DNA of 64,000 bases from Mechercharimyces sp. CAU 1602 (GCF_024753565.1 NZ_JANTPT010000001.1:496001-560000), one strand, 5' to 3'; positions 39,461 to 47,524 are shown, numbered from the stretch's first letter. Numbers and translations are program-made. The notes: generated by a model not told the origin, from the letters alone.

Positions 39461-39640
39461 TAGGACTCATCATCTCATCATAACATTGATATGGGGTTGA
39501 ATTGGACTTTTGGTTCGATTCAACCTATTCTTCTTTATTTACCGACTGAAATCAAAGATTTTTGTTTTTCAGCTCATGGTATTCATGATAAAATCATTTA
39601 TGATAATGAGAATGGTAACTGGCTTGTGGGGGAGGAAAAA

Positions 39641-39916
39641 ATGATGCAATTTAAAAAGCTGACACCGATGGATATTTTTCAAAAAGATTTTAAAACGGCT
39701 TTGCGTGGCTATGATGTGGATGAGGTAAATGAATTTTTAGACCTGGTCATTAAGAATTATGAAGATGTCACCGAAGAGAATAAGCAATTGAAGGAAGAGC
39801 TGCGACTTCAAAAACAAAAACCACACTCTTCTTCTTCAGATAGCCATGTAGAAGAAGCACTACGTGATGTGATGAATCGAATTGCCCAATTGGAACAATA
39901 CGTTTATCGCAGATAA
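39641..39916 (+). CDS. gpsB: GpsB, DivIVA-like cell-division regulator
   Basis: A 91-residue cytoplasmic membrane-binding protein. The N-terminal DivIVA-like domain reads LTPMDIFQKDFKTALRGYD and VDEVNEFLDLVIKNYE; a coiled coil follows, then a Ser-rich linker and the C-terminal trimerisation helix (EEALRDVMNRIAQLEQYVYR). GpsB coordinates penicillin-binding proteins at the septum. GGGGGAGG precedes the ATG. The upstream open frame to 39491 lacks a ribosome site. A penicillin-binding protein gene follows 14 bp later. Confidence 0.9.
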   Translation: MMQFKKLTPMDIFQKDFKTALRGYDVDEVNEFLDLVIKNYEDVTEENKQLKEELRLQKQKPHSSSSDSHVEEALRDVMNRIAQLEQYVYRR

Positions 39917-39930
39917 AAGGGGGCACCCGT

Positions 39931-41244
39931 ATGTTTCGTCAAGAGTGGGATAAGATGGTTCACCAATGGAGGAAGAGAACAAAAGAATGGGGAGCGCATA
40001 TAGGTTGCGCGATCTACACCCCGACAGGTCTCCCTTTCTTTATGGAAGAAGCGTCAAGGTGGTTTCTTCCCGCTTCAAATCAGAAAATATGGACGACAGC
40101 GGTAGCGATTGCAGAATTGGGACTAGATTATCAATGGAAAACAAGGGCGGGATTAGACCACGATGGAGGACTCTGGCTGCAGGGTGGTGGTGATCCTGCC
40201 TTTTCATTTACTGAAGCTAAAGCACTTGGAAAAGAGCTTTTACGTGCAGGTGTGACAGAGATAAGTGGTCATGTGTATGTAGACGATAAGGCATGGAAGG
40301 CTCCTTTTTGGGGAGAAGGTTGGAAATGGGACGAACGGATTCTGGGATATGCTGCACCTATTCATGCCCTTAATTTTGATCGTAACCGCATGTTATTTAG
40401 GGCTGACCCATCCAGTAATCATCCTGAGCTTACACGACAATCACCATGTGAGTGGATCCGTCTGGAGCAACGAGTGACATGGGCTGAACCAGGGAAACAG
40501 ACAAAGCTAAGCATACGTAGAGATAACCACCACATTTATATTAAAGGAGAGCTGGATCGAAATCATCCAGAAGTATTTGTAGCAGTAAAGCGAGGGCCCC
40601 ATCACTTTGCGAACGGGATCGTAACGACATTAAAAGATATGGGACTTAATATTCGAAATAAAACTTCTATTCTACCGTATTATTTTGCAGAGGATCTTCC
40701 TCTATTGTGGGAGCATCGATCCCCCCCTTTACGAAAGCTGCTTGCGGAAGTGAATGGCGACAGTGATAACCTTATTGCTGAAGTGCTGCTAAAAACATTG
40801 GGAAATGGCAACATCGAAAAGGGGAGAGTGCGTGTCCATCATTGTATCGAGCGTTGGGGATTGACGCCACACCCTTCGTATAGGGATGGTTCTGGTTTAT
40901 CGGTGCACAATCTCGCTTCTCCTGAACAAACGGTACAATTGCTACATTACTTGTATAAAGAATTACCGTGGGCCCCCGAACTGATTAATAGTTTTGCTTC
41001 CTACGGTCGGTCAGGGACATTGCAAGAGCGTGCACTCATTCTTCCTAAGGGTGTAGAAATAAAAGCGAAGACGGGGACCCTAAGAGATGTGAAAAATATA
41101 TCGGGCTATATTAGTGTTGAGGGAGAATGCAAATGGATCTTTTCTTTGCTGATCAATCATCTCTTGCATGAACAAGATGGCGAGTGGCTGCAAGATCAGT
41201 TATTGGCCATGCTTATAGACTGGCAAGGACGGCGTGGAAGCTAA
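39931..41244 (+). CDS. D-Ala-D-Ala carboxypeptidase/endopeptidase (class C PBP, DacB/PbpB4 type)
   Basis: A 437-residue S13-type penicillin-binding protein. Active-site motifs are S49-x-x-K52 (SNQK), S278-D-N280 and K380-T-G. The family trims D-alanine or cuts 4-3 cross-links in peptidoglycan. No clear signal peptide is visible at the N-terminus, which is unusual for an enzyme that should act outside the membrane. It follows gpsB closely and its stop overlaps that of the convergent NlpC/P60 gene. Confidence 0.9.
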   Translation: MFRQEWDKMVHQWRKRTKEWGAHIGCAIYTPTGLPFFMEEASRWFLPASNQKIWTTAVAIAELGLDYQWKTRAGLDHDGGLWLQGGGDPAFSFTEAKALGKELLRAGVTEISGHVYVDDKAWKAPFWGEGWKWDERILGYAAPIHALNFDRNRMLFRADPSSNHPELTRQSPCEWIRLEQRVTWAEPGKQTKLSIRRDNHHIYIKGELDRNHPEVFVAVKRGPHHFANGIVTTLKDMGLNIRNKTSILPYYFAEDLPLLWEHRSPPLRKLLAEVNGDSDNLIAEVLLKTLGNGNIEKGRVRVHHCIERWGLTPHPSYRDGSGLSVHNLASPEQTVQLLHYLYKELPWAPELINSFASYGRSGTLQERALILPKGVEIKAKTGTLRDVKNISGYISVEGECKWIFSLLINHLLHEQDGEWLQDQLLAMLIDWQGRRGS

Positions 41245-42158
41245 AATTCAGACCCATCATATCGTCTCACTTGACAAAGCTCTTCTAAATAAGGGGAGGA
41301 AGCAAGTGAAGCGATCTGAATATGTTCTCCTGTTTTAGGTGCATGAATAAACTGCTCATCACCAATATACATACCAACATGGTGAATGCTGCCATTTCCT
41401 TGTTCATGTGCGAAGAAAAGCAGATCTCCTGCTTGTATCTCACTCATTAAAATCGCTTGCCCAAATTGGGCTTGGACGGAAGCGTCGCGAGGAATTTGAA
41501 CTCCACTAGCAGCAAATACGCGATACATAAATCCTGAGCAATCAAATCCAAAAGCAGAAGTGCCACCCCACAAATAAGGAAGCCCGAGAAAATGTTGCGC
41601 CAATTGAAGCCGGCGGGATATAGATGGGGGCATTGCTGATTGTGAGGGGACGATCGTAACGGCTTGAAGCGGAAGTTTTCCGATCTTCCCTGATGGTGTG
41701 GAGACAATCACTTCGTCTTGTAGCTCACCGACCCATGGTAAGGAGGTCATAAAGCTTAGCGGAAGTCTTGTGCGTGTTCCATCTAGTGTAAGGGTACATG
41801 TGGTGTCTGTGATGATGACTTGAGGACAATTCCAATCTCTTGAGGGCGATAAACAGACTTGCTCGCGAGGAACCCAGCCAGTATAGCCTGGATGTTGCAG
41901 TGAGATCTTTTGCTGAGGGATACATATATGTAACCACTGCCCCTGCTCGGAGGTGACCTCCACTGATTCACCATACAGCAGTTGAGTTTCGAGTCGCCCC
42001 TGCAGTTGAAGTCGCCCTTTCAACCCATGGTTATCTAACTGTTCTAACCATAGCCGCGGATCAAACGAGGATGTGAGTGAGAGTTGATCGCAAGAGCGAG
42101 GGGATTGGGGAGATCTCCATACATTGGCGATACTTGTACAGACGGTATACCGGGACAT
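41241..42158 (-). CDS. NlpC/P60 peptidase with N-terminal SH3-like domains (YkfC-like)
   Basis: A 305-residue cell-wall peptide hydrolase. The C-terminal NlpC/P60 domain has the catalytic Cys in FDCSGFMYRVF and the His residues in HHVGMYIG and FIHAPKTG. The N-terminal half reads as SH3b-like modules (GESVEVTSEQGQWLHI, GWVPREQVCL). No signal peptide is seen; together with the domain order this suggests a cytoplasmic gamma-D-Glu-diamino acid peptidase for recycling wall peptides, like YkfC. Its stop codon overlaps that of the PBP gene. Confidence 0.88.
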   Translation of the reverse strand: MSRYTVCTSIANVWRSPQSPRSCDQLSLTSSFDPRLWLEQLDNHGLKGRLQLQGRLETQLLYGESVEVTSEQGQWLHICIPQQKISLQHPGYTGWVPREQVCLSPSRDWNCPQVIITDTTCTLTLDGTRTRLPLSFMTSLPWVGELQDEVIVSTPSGKIGKLPLQAVTIVPSQSAMPPSISRRLQLAQHFLGLPYLWGGTSAFGFDCSGFMYRVFAASGVQIPRDASVQAQFGQAILMSEIQAGDLLFFAHEQGNGSIHHVGMYIGDEQFIHAPKTGEHIQIASLASSPYLEELCQVRRYDGSEF

Positions 42159-42232
42159 GGGTGTACCCCCTTTAGCATAGATGGATTCTTCTATGCTTCT
42201 CCATTAGAGGGAGCAGTACCTGTAGGGGATAC

Positions 42233-42263
42233 AAAAAAACCTAAAGAGAAATCTCTTTAGGTA
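42233..42263 (-). terminator. Terminator overlapping the end of the VTT gene
   Basis: On the minus strand, ACCTAAAGAGA-TT-TCTCTTTAGGT is followed by a T run; it includes the last bases of the VTT protein gene. Confidence 0.75.
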
Positions 42264-42838
42264 TGACGACGCTTTTTTGTTTTTTGATATAGGAAGATGG
42301 CAAGCAAGATAACCGCTGCAACAATAATTGTGATCCAGCTAAAGTTATCAGCGATAAATGTTTCTGCAGCTGGTCCTCCGAACCAAACAATGATGGAGGC
42401 TTCCAGAAAGAAACGAATGGAGCGGGCAAGGGTAGACCAGAAAAGCACCTCTCGCTTTTTAACAGAAAAAACACCTGAAGCAATGGTAAAGATCTTGTAG
42501 GGAATGGGAGTGAGTCCTCCCACGAATAATGCAAAACCACCGAAACGATTGAAATACCCCTCTACTTGGATTACGCGTTTTTCCCCAAATAACCGTGTCA
42601 AGACCGGTCTGCCTAATTTTTTACCAATCCACCAGCCAAATAATGCTCCAAGTACCGAGGTAATAACAGTAACAAGTGCATAGCCAAAAGCATAATGGGG
42701 GTTGGCAATCCCTAGTGGAATCAAGATGAAATCAGGTGGGAGAGGAGAAAAAGAAGAATCAGCAAAAGAGGCAATCCCTAGTCCCCAAACGCCATACTCC
42801 TCTAAAATCTCCATCAATTTTGTTAACCAATCGAGCAT
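42257..42838 (-). CDS. YqaA-like VTT-domain membrane protein
   Basis: A 193-residue membrane protein of the VTT/SNARE-associated family, closer to YqaA than to classical DedA. Features are the N-terminal SFADSSFSPLPPDFILIPLG and the G-x-x-P-x-P-x-K core GGLTPIPYKIFTIASG. A putative lipid-handling role comes from the wider family. AGGAGG precedes the ATG. It is transcribed alone. Confidence 0.85.
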   Translation of the reverse strand: MLDWLTKLMEILEEYGVWGLGIASFADSSFSPLPPDFILIPLGIANPHYAFGYALVTVITSVLGALFGWWIGKKLGRPVLTRLFGEKRVIQVEGYFNRFGGFALFVGGLTPIPYKIFTIASGVFSVKKREVLFWSTLARSIRFFLEASIIVWFGGPAAETFIADNFSWITIIVAAVILLAIFLYQKTKKRRHT

Positions 42839-43012
42839 GTATATCCTCCTAAGAAGCCGGATTTATCCGGAAATTCAGTGTCCACTCTTCCAGTATGCTT
42901 CATTATCTTAGCATGGAGCCGAAGAAAGAGACAAGGTGGAAGTTGGTAACATAAGCGTGGACGGATCAACTCATACTACCTTTATAGGCATTTTAATAAA
43001 GAGGTGGACTGG

Positions 43013-43417
43013 ATGGCTAACAAGACAAATGACGAACGTGAGCACAGAGAAGCAGTCAATGAAGAGTTGGACCAAGAGTTTAATTCAGCTCGAGAAGATG
43101 ATGTGGAGGCGGCCCAAGAGATAGCCCCTATGCAGATGACTGGTACTTTTTCCAGAGGGAGAAGTGATTCCGGCTCTACCGAGTTGGAAGAGCCGATCGG
43201 TGAGGGGATGGAAGGTGAAGGACGTGGATTGGCAATTGCAGGAGTGATTTTTTCCATCGTCGCATTTTTTCTTCTTCCTTACTTTACAGCACCTGTGGGA
43301 ATAGTCCTCGGATTTATTGGGGCGCGTCAGGGGAGCGGATTTGGTTGGTGGGCTGTTGGGATAGGAGCGCTGGCATTAATTTTGTCATTTATGATGGCGC
43401 CACTGCGCGTATATTAA
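43013..43417 (+). CDS. DUF4190-like membrane protein
   Basis: A 134-residue protein with a hydrophilic, acidic N-terminal half (about 70 residues) and two membrane spans in the second half (GLAIAGVIFSIVAFFLLPYF and WWAVGIGALALILSFMM), separated by the GFIGARQGSG turn. This fits DUF4190-like small membrane proteins. The ATG at 43013 follows AAGAGGTGGA. No function is known. Confidence 0.7.
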   Translation: MANKTNDEREHREAVNEELDQEFNSAREDDVEAAQEIAPMQMTGTFSRGRSDSGSTELEEPIGEGMEGEGRGLAIAGVIFSIVAFFLLPYFTAPVGIVLGFIGARQGSGFGWWAVGIGALALILSFMMAPLRVY

Positions 43418-43428
43418 AAGGTAATATG

Positions 43429-43457
43429 AAAAGGGGGATGGGCTCATCCCCCTTTTT
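43429..43457 (+). terminator. Terminator
   Basis: AAAAGGGGGATG-GGCT-CATCCCCCTTTTT, 12 bp after the DUF4190-like gene. Confidence 0.88.
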
Positions 43458-43483
43458 GCTGCGATTTTCTTTGTATATTATTC

Positions 43484-43512
43484 TTGCTATGTACGATGAC
43501 ATATGCTATAAT
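43484..43512 (+). promoter_or_regulatory. Promoter of tRNA-Gly
   Basis: TTGCTA at 43484-43489, a 17-base spacer and TATAAT at 43507-43512, extended by a TG upstream of the minus-10. The tRNA starts about 20 bases later. Confidence 0.8.
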
Positions 43513-43532
43513 TTACATCTAATTGATTTTTT

Positions 43533-43606
43533 GCGGATGTAGTTCAATGGTAGAACCCTAGCTTCCCAAGCTAGCGGCGCGGGTTCGATTCCCGTCATCC
43601 GCTCCA
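43533..43606 (+). tRNA. tRNA-Gly (anticodon CCC)
   Basis: A complete cloverleaf: acceptor GCGGATG with CATCCGC, D arm GTTC-AATGGTA-GAAC, anticodon stem CTAGC with GCTAG around TTCCCAA (anticodon CCC), and T arm CGGG-TTCGATT-CCCG. The discriminator is T and CCA is encoded. It reads GGG glycine codons. Confidence 0.95.
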
Positions 43607-43614
43607 TAGTATGA

Positions 43615-43647
43615 AACCTACCTATATTATTAACGGTAGGTTTTTTT
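43615..43647 (+). terminator. Terminator of the tRNA gene
   Basis: AAACCTACC and GGTAGGTTT form a stem with a run of T, 8 bp after the tRNA. Confidence 0.85.
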
Positions 43648-43718
43648 AATGAGAAAAATTTCTAGACAACACTTGTGGAATCAGCGAAAATAAAGAGGAG
43701 AATAGAGGAGGCGATCTC

Positions 43719-44354
43719 GTGGATAGTAAAAAATATGTAGCATCTTTGTTTGCACAAGGAGATGAAGTTTTACAATCTATTCCTGCTATACTGGATGAAA
43801 ATGATATGCCGCAAATATCAGTTCCACCTGAGGTGGGGAAGGCGCTTTATATGATAGTAAAAATATCGGGAGCGAAACGGATTTTAGAAATAGGTGCCCT
43901 GGGCGGATATAGCACCATCTGGCTGGGACGGGCTCTCTCGCCAGAGGGGCGAATTGACTCGTTAGAAATCAATAAAAAGAATGCTGATGTTGCGGCTCAA
44001 AATGTTGAGCGTGCTGGTTTAGAAGGACAAATTATGTACCATGTGGGTGATGCGCGTGATTCCCTTCGCAAACTGGAAGATCGAGGGGAAAAATACGATC
44101 TGTTCTTTATTGATGCAGATAAAGAAAATTATGTTCACTATTTAGAGCATGCCGTGAAGCTTGCCAATCCAGGAGCACTCATTATTGCTGATAATGCCCT
44201 ACTCGGCGGGCGCGTCTTAGAAGAGGGTAGTGATGACCCTGCTACATTAGCAATGCAACAATATAATCGCACCATCGCAGAAGACGATCGTTTTGAAGCG
44301 ACGCTCTTGCGGATCGGAGATGGTGTAGCGATTGCTCGCGTGATAGGCGAATAG
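43719..44354 (+). CDS. SAM-dependent O-methyltransferase (class I, COMT-like)
   Basis: A 211-residue methyltransferase. Motif I is LEIGALGGYSTIWLG; the acidic loop DSLEINKKNADVA binds the ribose. FFIDADKENYVHYLE and IIADNALLGG carry the metal-binding aspartates and asparagine of the caffeoyl-CoA-type family. The substrate (small phenol or tRNA) cannot be told. The start is GTG after GAGGAGGCGATCTC. Its terminator is directly abutted by the IS3 element. Confidence 0.88.
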   Translation: MDSKKYVASLFAQGDEVLQSIPAILDENDMPQISVPPEVGKALYMIVKISGAKRILEIGALGGYSTIWLGRALSPEGRIDSLEINKKNADVAAQNVERAGLEGQIMYHVGDARDSLRKLEDRGEKYDLFFIDADKENYVHYLEHAVKLANPGALIIADNALLGGRVLEEGSDDPATLAMQQYNRTIAEDDRFEATLLRIGDGVAIARVIGE

Positions 44355-44368
44355 CAGTTGTACTTAAC

Positions 44369-44397
44369 AAAAACCCCTCACCTTGGTGAGGGGTTTT
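44369..44397 (+). terminator. Terminator of the O-methyltransferase gene, cut by an IS
   Basis: AAAACCCCTCACC-TT-GGTGAGGGGTTTT. The T run ends exactly where the IS3 element appears to begin, and T residues continue on the far side of the element. Confidence 0.85.
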
Positions 44398-44482
44398 AGA
44401 CTAACCTAAAATAATGGGACACTATAAAACACCTTCGAATATGGTACACTTTAAAAAAGTACTGAATCGGAGGTGTTTTTGC

Positions 44483-44812
44483 GTGAGCAAAAACGTGTAT
44501 TCAAGCGAAGTTAAATGGGCAGTAGTTAAAGATAAGATGAATGGTCAATTCACGAATCAAGAAATCATGGAGAAGTACGGGATTAAAAATGTTTCTCAAA
44601 TTAAAACATGGATGAAATGGTATCGTGAAAATCAGATTCATCGATTTGATCAACCAATAGGCAAACAATATTCGTATGGGCACGGACCTGCCAGTCCAAG
44701 TGATGACGAAAAAAAAGAACGTCAAAGGAAGCACTTACAGCAGGAGAATGAAATCTTAAAAAAGTATTTGGAGATCGAAAAGGAGTTGAAAAAGAAGTCG
44801 TCCTCCAACTAG
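44483..44812 (+). CDS. IS3-family transposase OrfA
   Basis: A 109-residue DNA-binding protein: N-terminal helix-turn-helix (EVKWAVVKDKMNGQFTNQEI and IKNVSQIKTWMKWY) and a C-terminal leucine-zipper-like coiled coil (HLQQENEILKKYLEIEKEL). The GTG start follows CGGAGGTG. A slippery A-AAA-AAG at 44758-44764 lies near its end, in the right phase for a minus-one shift into orfB. Confidence 0.88.
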   Translation: MSKNVYSSEVKWAVVKDKMNGQFTNQEIMEKYGIKNVSQIKTWMKWYRENQIHRFDQPIGKQYSYGHGPASPSDDEKKERQRKHLQQENEILKKYLEIEKELKKKSSSN

Positions 44813-44838
44813 TCCATACATTACGAAAGAAATATACA

Positions 44839-45645
44839 GTGTCCGCTATTTTATCCGCTTTAAATGTTCCCAGATCAACTTATTATCGCTGGGCATCTTC
44901 GCCACCCGTCCACTTGTCTAAGGAAGAGAAGACGATCATTTTCCTTTGCCAAGAAACAACGTATCGCTATGGTCATCGAAAAATCAGAGAGTTGTTAAAA
45001 CGTCGATATCAGATGAAATTAAACCGTAATACTGTTCAACGGATCATGCAGAAATATAATCTCCAGTGTAGAGTGAAGAAAAAGAGAAAGTGGAAATCTC
45101 AAGGGGAATCTGTCATTGTGGCTCCAAACTTATTACAGCGAGATTTTTATGCCCTCAAGCCCAACCAAAAATGGGTAACGGATATTACCTACATTCAATA
45201 TGGTTCAGACACTTTATATTTATCAACGATCATGGACTTGTTTAATAATCAGATCATTGCTTATAAGCTTTATACTCATCAACAAATTCCTTTAGTGATG
45301 GATACCTTGAGTGAAGCACTAGAAAAACGAGGGAACCCTAAAAGAGTGATTATCCACTCAGATCAAGGAAGCGTCTATACATCTTATGCTTATCAAAACC
45401 AGATAAAAGAGAAGGATTTAGTCAGTAGTATGTCACGCAGGGGGAATTGTTGGGACAACGCAGTAATCGAATCTTTTCATTCAAATCTAAAATCAGAGGA
45501 ATTTCAATTTGTTAAATTCAACTCATTATCTTTAGAAGAAGTAAGAGAACGTGTAGATAACTTTATGAGGTATTATAACGAAGTACGTATCCAAGAAAAA
45601 TTAGGCTACCATACACCAATAGAATTTGGTGACATGACAGCCTAA
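44839..45645 (+). CDS. IS3-family transposase OrfB (DDE integrase)
   Basis: The catalytic part, 268 residues from the first possible GTG. HTH_21 domain (TYRYGHRKIRELLKRRY) then the rve core with the DDE triad: D of WVTDITYI, D of IHSDQGSVYTS and E of NAVIESFHSNLKSE. It is in the minus-one frame relative to orfA and stays open back through the slippery site, so it is probably made as an OrfAB fusion (44483-45645) by programmed frameshifting. No stops or frameshifts inside. Confidence 0.92.
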   Translation: MSAILSALNVPRSTYYRWASSPPVHLSKEEKTIIFLCQETTYRYGHRKIRELLKRRYQMKLNRNTVQRIMQKYNLQCRVKKKRKWKSQGESVIVAPNLLQRDFYALKPNQKWVTDITYIQYGSDTLYLSTIMDLFNNQIIAYKLYTHQQIPLVMDTLSEALEKRGNPKRVIIHSDQGSVYTSYAYQNQIKEKDLVSSMSRRGNCWDNAVIESFHSNLKSEEFQFVKFNSLSLEEVRERVDNFMRYYNEVRIQEKLGYHTPIEFGDMTA

Positions 45646-45694
45646 GAAGGTGTTTTATTATTGTCTCAAATGACTAGGTCAGTCTATTTTTACG

Positions 45695-45961
45695 TTAGGT
45701 TTCTTTGATGGGTGTAGTTTTTACGAAGCGCTTGTACCATTTGTGTTGTTTAATCTGTTCGTATTTTTTTGCCATAGTTGGGAACCTACGTTCTAAATAG
45801 CGAAGGAAGCGATTAGCAGCGGGTGAGCGTTTGGAGAGGATGGCAAAGCCGATAACTAAGAAGAGTACACCCTGTAAAATAGGGAGGAACAAGCCGAGAA
45901 AGCCTAAACCAACGAATGACCAACCTAAACAAATCATTAAAAAGTTAGATATTTGCGCCAC
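45695..45961 (-). CDS. Small YbaN/PGPGW-like membrane protein
   Basis: An 88-residue protein with two membrane spans (FLMICLGWSFVGLGFLGLFL and LQGVLFLVIGFAIL) and a basic cytoplasmic tail. The G-W-x-F-x-x-L-G-x-x-G-x-x-L-P pattern resembles DUF454 or PGPGW-type proteins. The GTG at 45961 is chosen because AAAGGG is 6 bases upstream; a GTG 9 bases further upstream is possible. Its stop is only 6 bp from the inferred IS right end. Confidence 0.65.
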   Translation of the reverse strand: MAQISNFLMICLGWSFVGLGFLGLFLPILQGVLFLVIGFAILSKRSPAANRFLRYLERRFPTMAKKYEQIKQHKWYKRFVKTTPIKET

Positions 45962-46140
45962 TGTTATCACCCTTTATCGCATAAACATAAACTACGTATT
46001 TTTAAATTCTTTTTGTGTTTCTATTACTCTCGTTTCTCTATTATAAAGGTGAATACAAGAGTTTTGCAAATGGAAAAGGTGAGCTGACAAAAGAATAAGC
46101 ATTGAAAAAAAGGCATATGCATGTATTGGAGGGATGGTCA

Positions 46141-46941
46141 ATGATAATTGCCGTGGATTGTGGACGGAGTCACGTTAAGGTGATGACAGAAAAGAAGACA
46201 TTTTCGTTTCCGAGTAAGATCAGCACGTGGCGCAAGCGAAATTTTCGGCAGGAACTAGAAGGGGACATCGAACTGATCTATAATGATCGCTGCTGGTTTA
46301 TTGGTAAGTTAGCTGAGCGTGAAGGAGAGTTTACCAGGCAGGCGATGCAAGATACAAAAGTAGTAGATGAAACGCTTTTGTTAACATTGGCAGCAATTCA
46401 TTTGGCTGAGGGTGCAGGAAGAATCCAGTTGATTATGGGGTTGCCGATTCAAAATTACAACGAAGGTGAGAGAGTAGCCTTACGCAAATTATTAGAAGGA
46501 ATGCACGAGGTTTCAATCAATGGTGAGATGCGCAAGTTTCAAATTGAACGTGTTTATATCACGATTGAGGGAGGTAGTGCATTTTTTACATCCCCGCGCA
46601 TGGGGTTAGTTCGAATTGTGGATGTAGGTGCGAAAACAACCAATTACGCTACATTCAAAGACAAAGTTTTTATTGATCGTGATTCGGGTACACTTCCGAT
46701 TGGATGGGAGACGGTGAGTGAATCTAATGTGGAGGAAATGGCCAATCACATTGCAGGAACCGTATCAAAAAAATGGCAAGCAAAAGATATGGTCATGCTC
46801 ATTGGTGGAGTTGCTTCTAAGGTAGAGCCTCATTTACAAGAACACTTTCCGTATGCCTTTACGTTAGATGATCCGCAAATGGCTAATGTGCGTGGATTTT
46901 TCGAGGTGGGAAGGGCGATGGTAAAATGCAACAGCAAATAA
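46141..46941 (+). CDS. ParM/StbA-like actin-fold ATPase
   Basis: A 266-residue actin-like protein. Phosphate-1 motif IAVDCGRSHVKV (D6, G8, K13), phosphate-2 motif RIVDVGAKTTNYATF (D161, G163, T166-T167) and adenosine motif LIGGVASK (G222-G223) define the fold, closest to plasmid and phage ParM/StbA proteins, which polymerise to push replicons apart. GGAGGGA is 6 bases before the ATG. It overlaps the RHH gene by 16 bp, the order of a type II partition cassette. The setting is chromosomal next to an IS. Confidence 0.82.
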   Translation: MIIAVDCGRSHVKVMTEKKTFSFPSKISTWRKRNFRQELEGDIELIYNDRCWFIGKLAEREGEFTRQAMQDTKVVDETLLLTLAAIHLAEGAGRIQLIMGLPIQNYNEGERVALRKLLEGMHEVSINGEMRKFQIERVYITIEGGSAFFTSPRMGLVRIVDVGAKTTNYATFKDKVFIDRDSGTLPIGWETVSESNVEEMANHIAGTVSKKWQAKDMVMLIGGVASKVEPHLQEHFPYAFTLDDPQMANVRGFFEVGRAMVKCNSK

Positions 46942-47159
46942 AACGTGTGGGTTTTAATATGTCCGACCCTTTGGAGCGGGAGCTGCTTTACTTCGCTGAG
47001 GAGAAAACTACGAACTTTAGCGGGTTAGTCAAGCATTTGCTTTTTACGTGGAGGGAAGGAAAAGTAGAGATGAATGGAGCGAGAGAAGATACAGCAAGCG
47101 TAACATTTGAAGAAGATCCGAGTGAAGATATTCGCAAAAGTGGCCTACCGTTTGCATGA
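46926..47159 (+). CDS. Ribbon-helix-helix protein, ParR-like partner of the ParM-like ATPase
   Basis: A 77-residue protein whose first half fits a ribbon-helix-helix DNA-binding domain: strand RVGFNMS, helix DPLERELLYFAEEK, turn TNFSG and helix LVKHLLFTW. The second half is acidic and disordered, as in ParR adaptors that bind the filament. The ATG overlaps the end of the ATPase gene by 16 bp. The role as ParR is inferred from position and fold; the centromere site is not identified. Confidence 0.7.
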   Translation: MQQQIKRVGFNMSDPLERELLYFAEEKTTNFSGLVKHLLFTWREGKVEMNGAREDTASVTFEEDPSEDIRKSGLPFA

Positions 47160-47213
47160 CTAAGGAGAATATTACATTTTATACGGTTCAGGTAGCTAGG
47201 GAAGAGGGGTATC

Positions 47214-47462
47214 ATGCGTTGGGAAAATCGCTTACGAAACTACGGTTTTTGGGCTGCTATCGCTGCACTGATTCCTATCATTTTACAACTATTTGGTATT
47301 GATATTGTACCCGCTAAGTACGAGGTGATCGTAAATGCAATTTTATCTGTCTTGGTAGTGTTTGGAGTGATCAATAATCCGGATACACAATCGCGCGGGT
47401 ATGGGGATGATAAGGTTTTGCGACCAGCAATTATTAGTCATGGAAGAAGAAGAAGGAAGTAG
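47214..47462 (+). CDS. phiLC3-type phage holin
   Basis: An 82-residue protein with two hydrophobic segments (WAAIAALIPIILQLFGIDIV and EVIVNAILSVLVVFGVI), followed by NNPDTQSRGYGDD and a very basic tail (HGRRRRK). The opening W-x-x-R-L-R-N-x-x-F-W and the NPDTQ after the second span are the signature of phage_holin_1 (phiLC3) proteins. GAGGGGTATC precedes the ATG. No endolysin is adjacent; it is 54 bp after the RHH gene. Confidence 0.85.
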   Translation: MRWENRLRNYGFWAAIAALIPIILQLFGIDIVPAKYEVIVNAILSVLVVFGVINNPDTQSRGYGDDKVLRPAIISHGRRRRK

Positions 47463-47484
47463 GAGAGCAAAAGAAATAGGTTAA

Positions 47485-47524
47485 AGGGGATCGGAAGGAA
47501 ACACTCCTTATGATCCCTTTTTTG
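47485..47524 (+). terminator. Terminator of the ParM-RHH-holin unit
   Basis: AAGGGGATC-GGAAGG and CCTTAT-GATCCCTTTT form a stem followed by T; it ends at the convergent GNAT gene. Confidence 0.8.

Larger units (their letters stand above)
44397..45686 (+). mobile_element. IS3-family insertion sequence (IS150-like), about 1.29 kb
   Basis: Carries orfA and orfB in the IS3 arrangement. Imperfect terminal inverted repeats of about 40 bp are visible: the left end TAGACTAACCTA...GGGACA...TAAAACACCTTC and, on the opposite strand, the right end TAGACTGACCTA...GAGACA...TAAAACACCTTC. TTT at 44394-44396 and 45687-45689 could be a 3-bp target duplication, although it lies in a T tract. Both genes look intact, so the element may be recent or active. 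Confidence 0.88.

Noticed and set aside
46020-46140. Possible parC centromere repeats upstream of the ParM-like gene
   Set aside because: I could not find regular direct repeats by eye, so no centromere is claimed.
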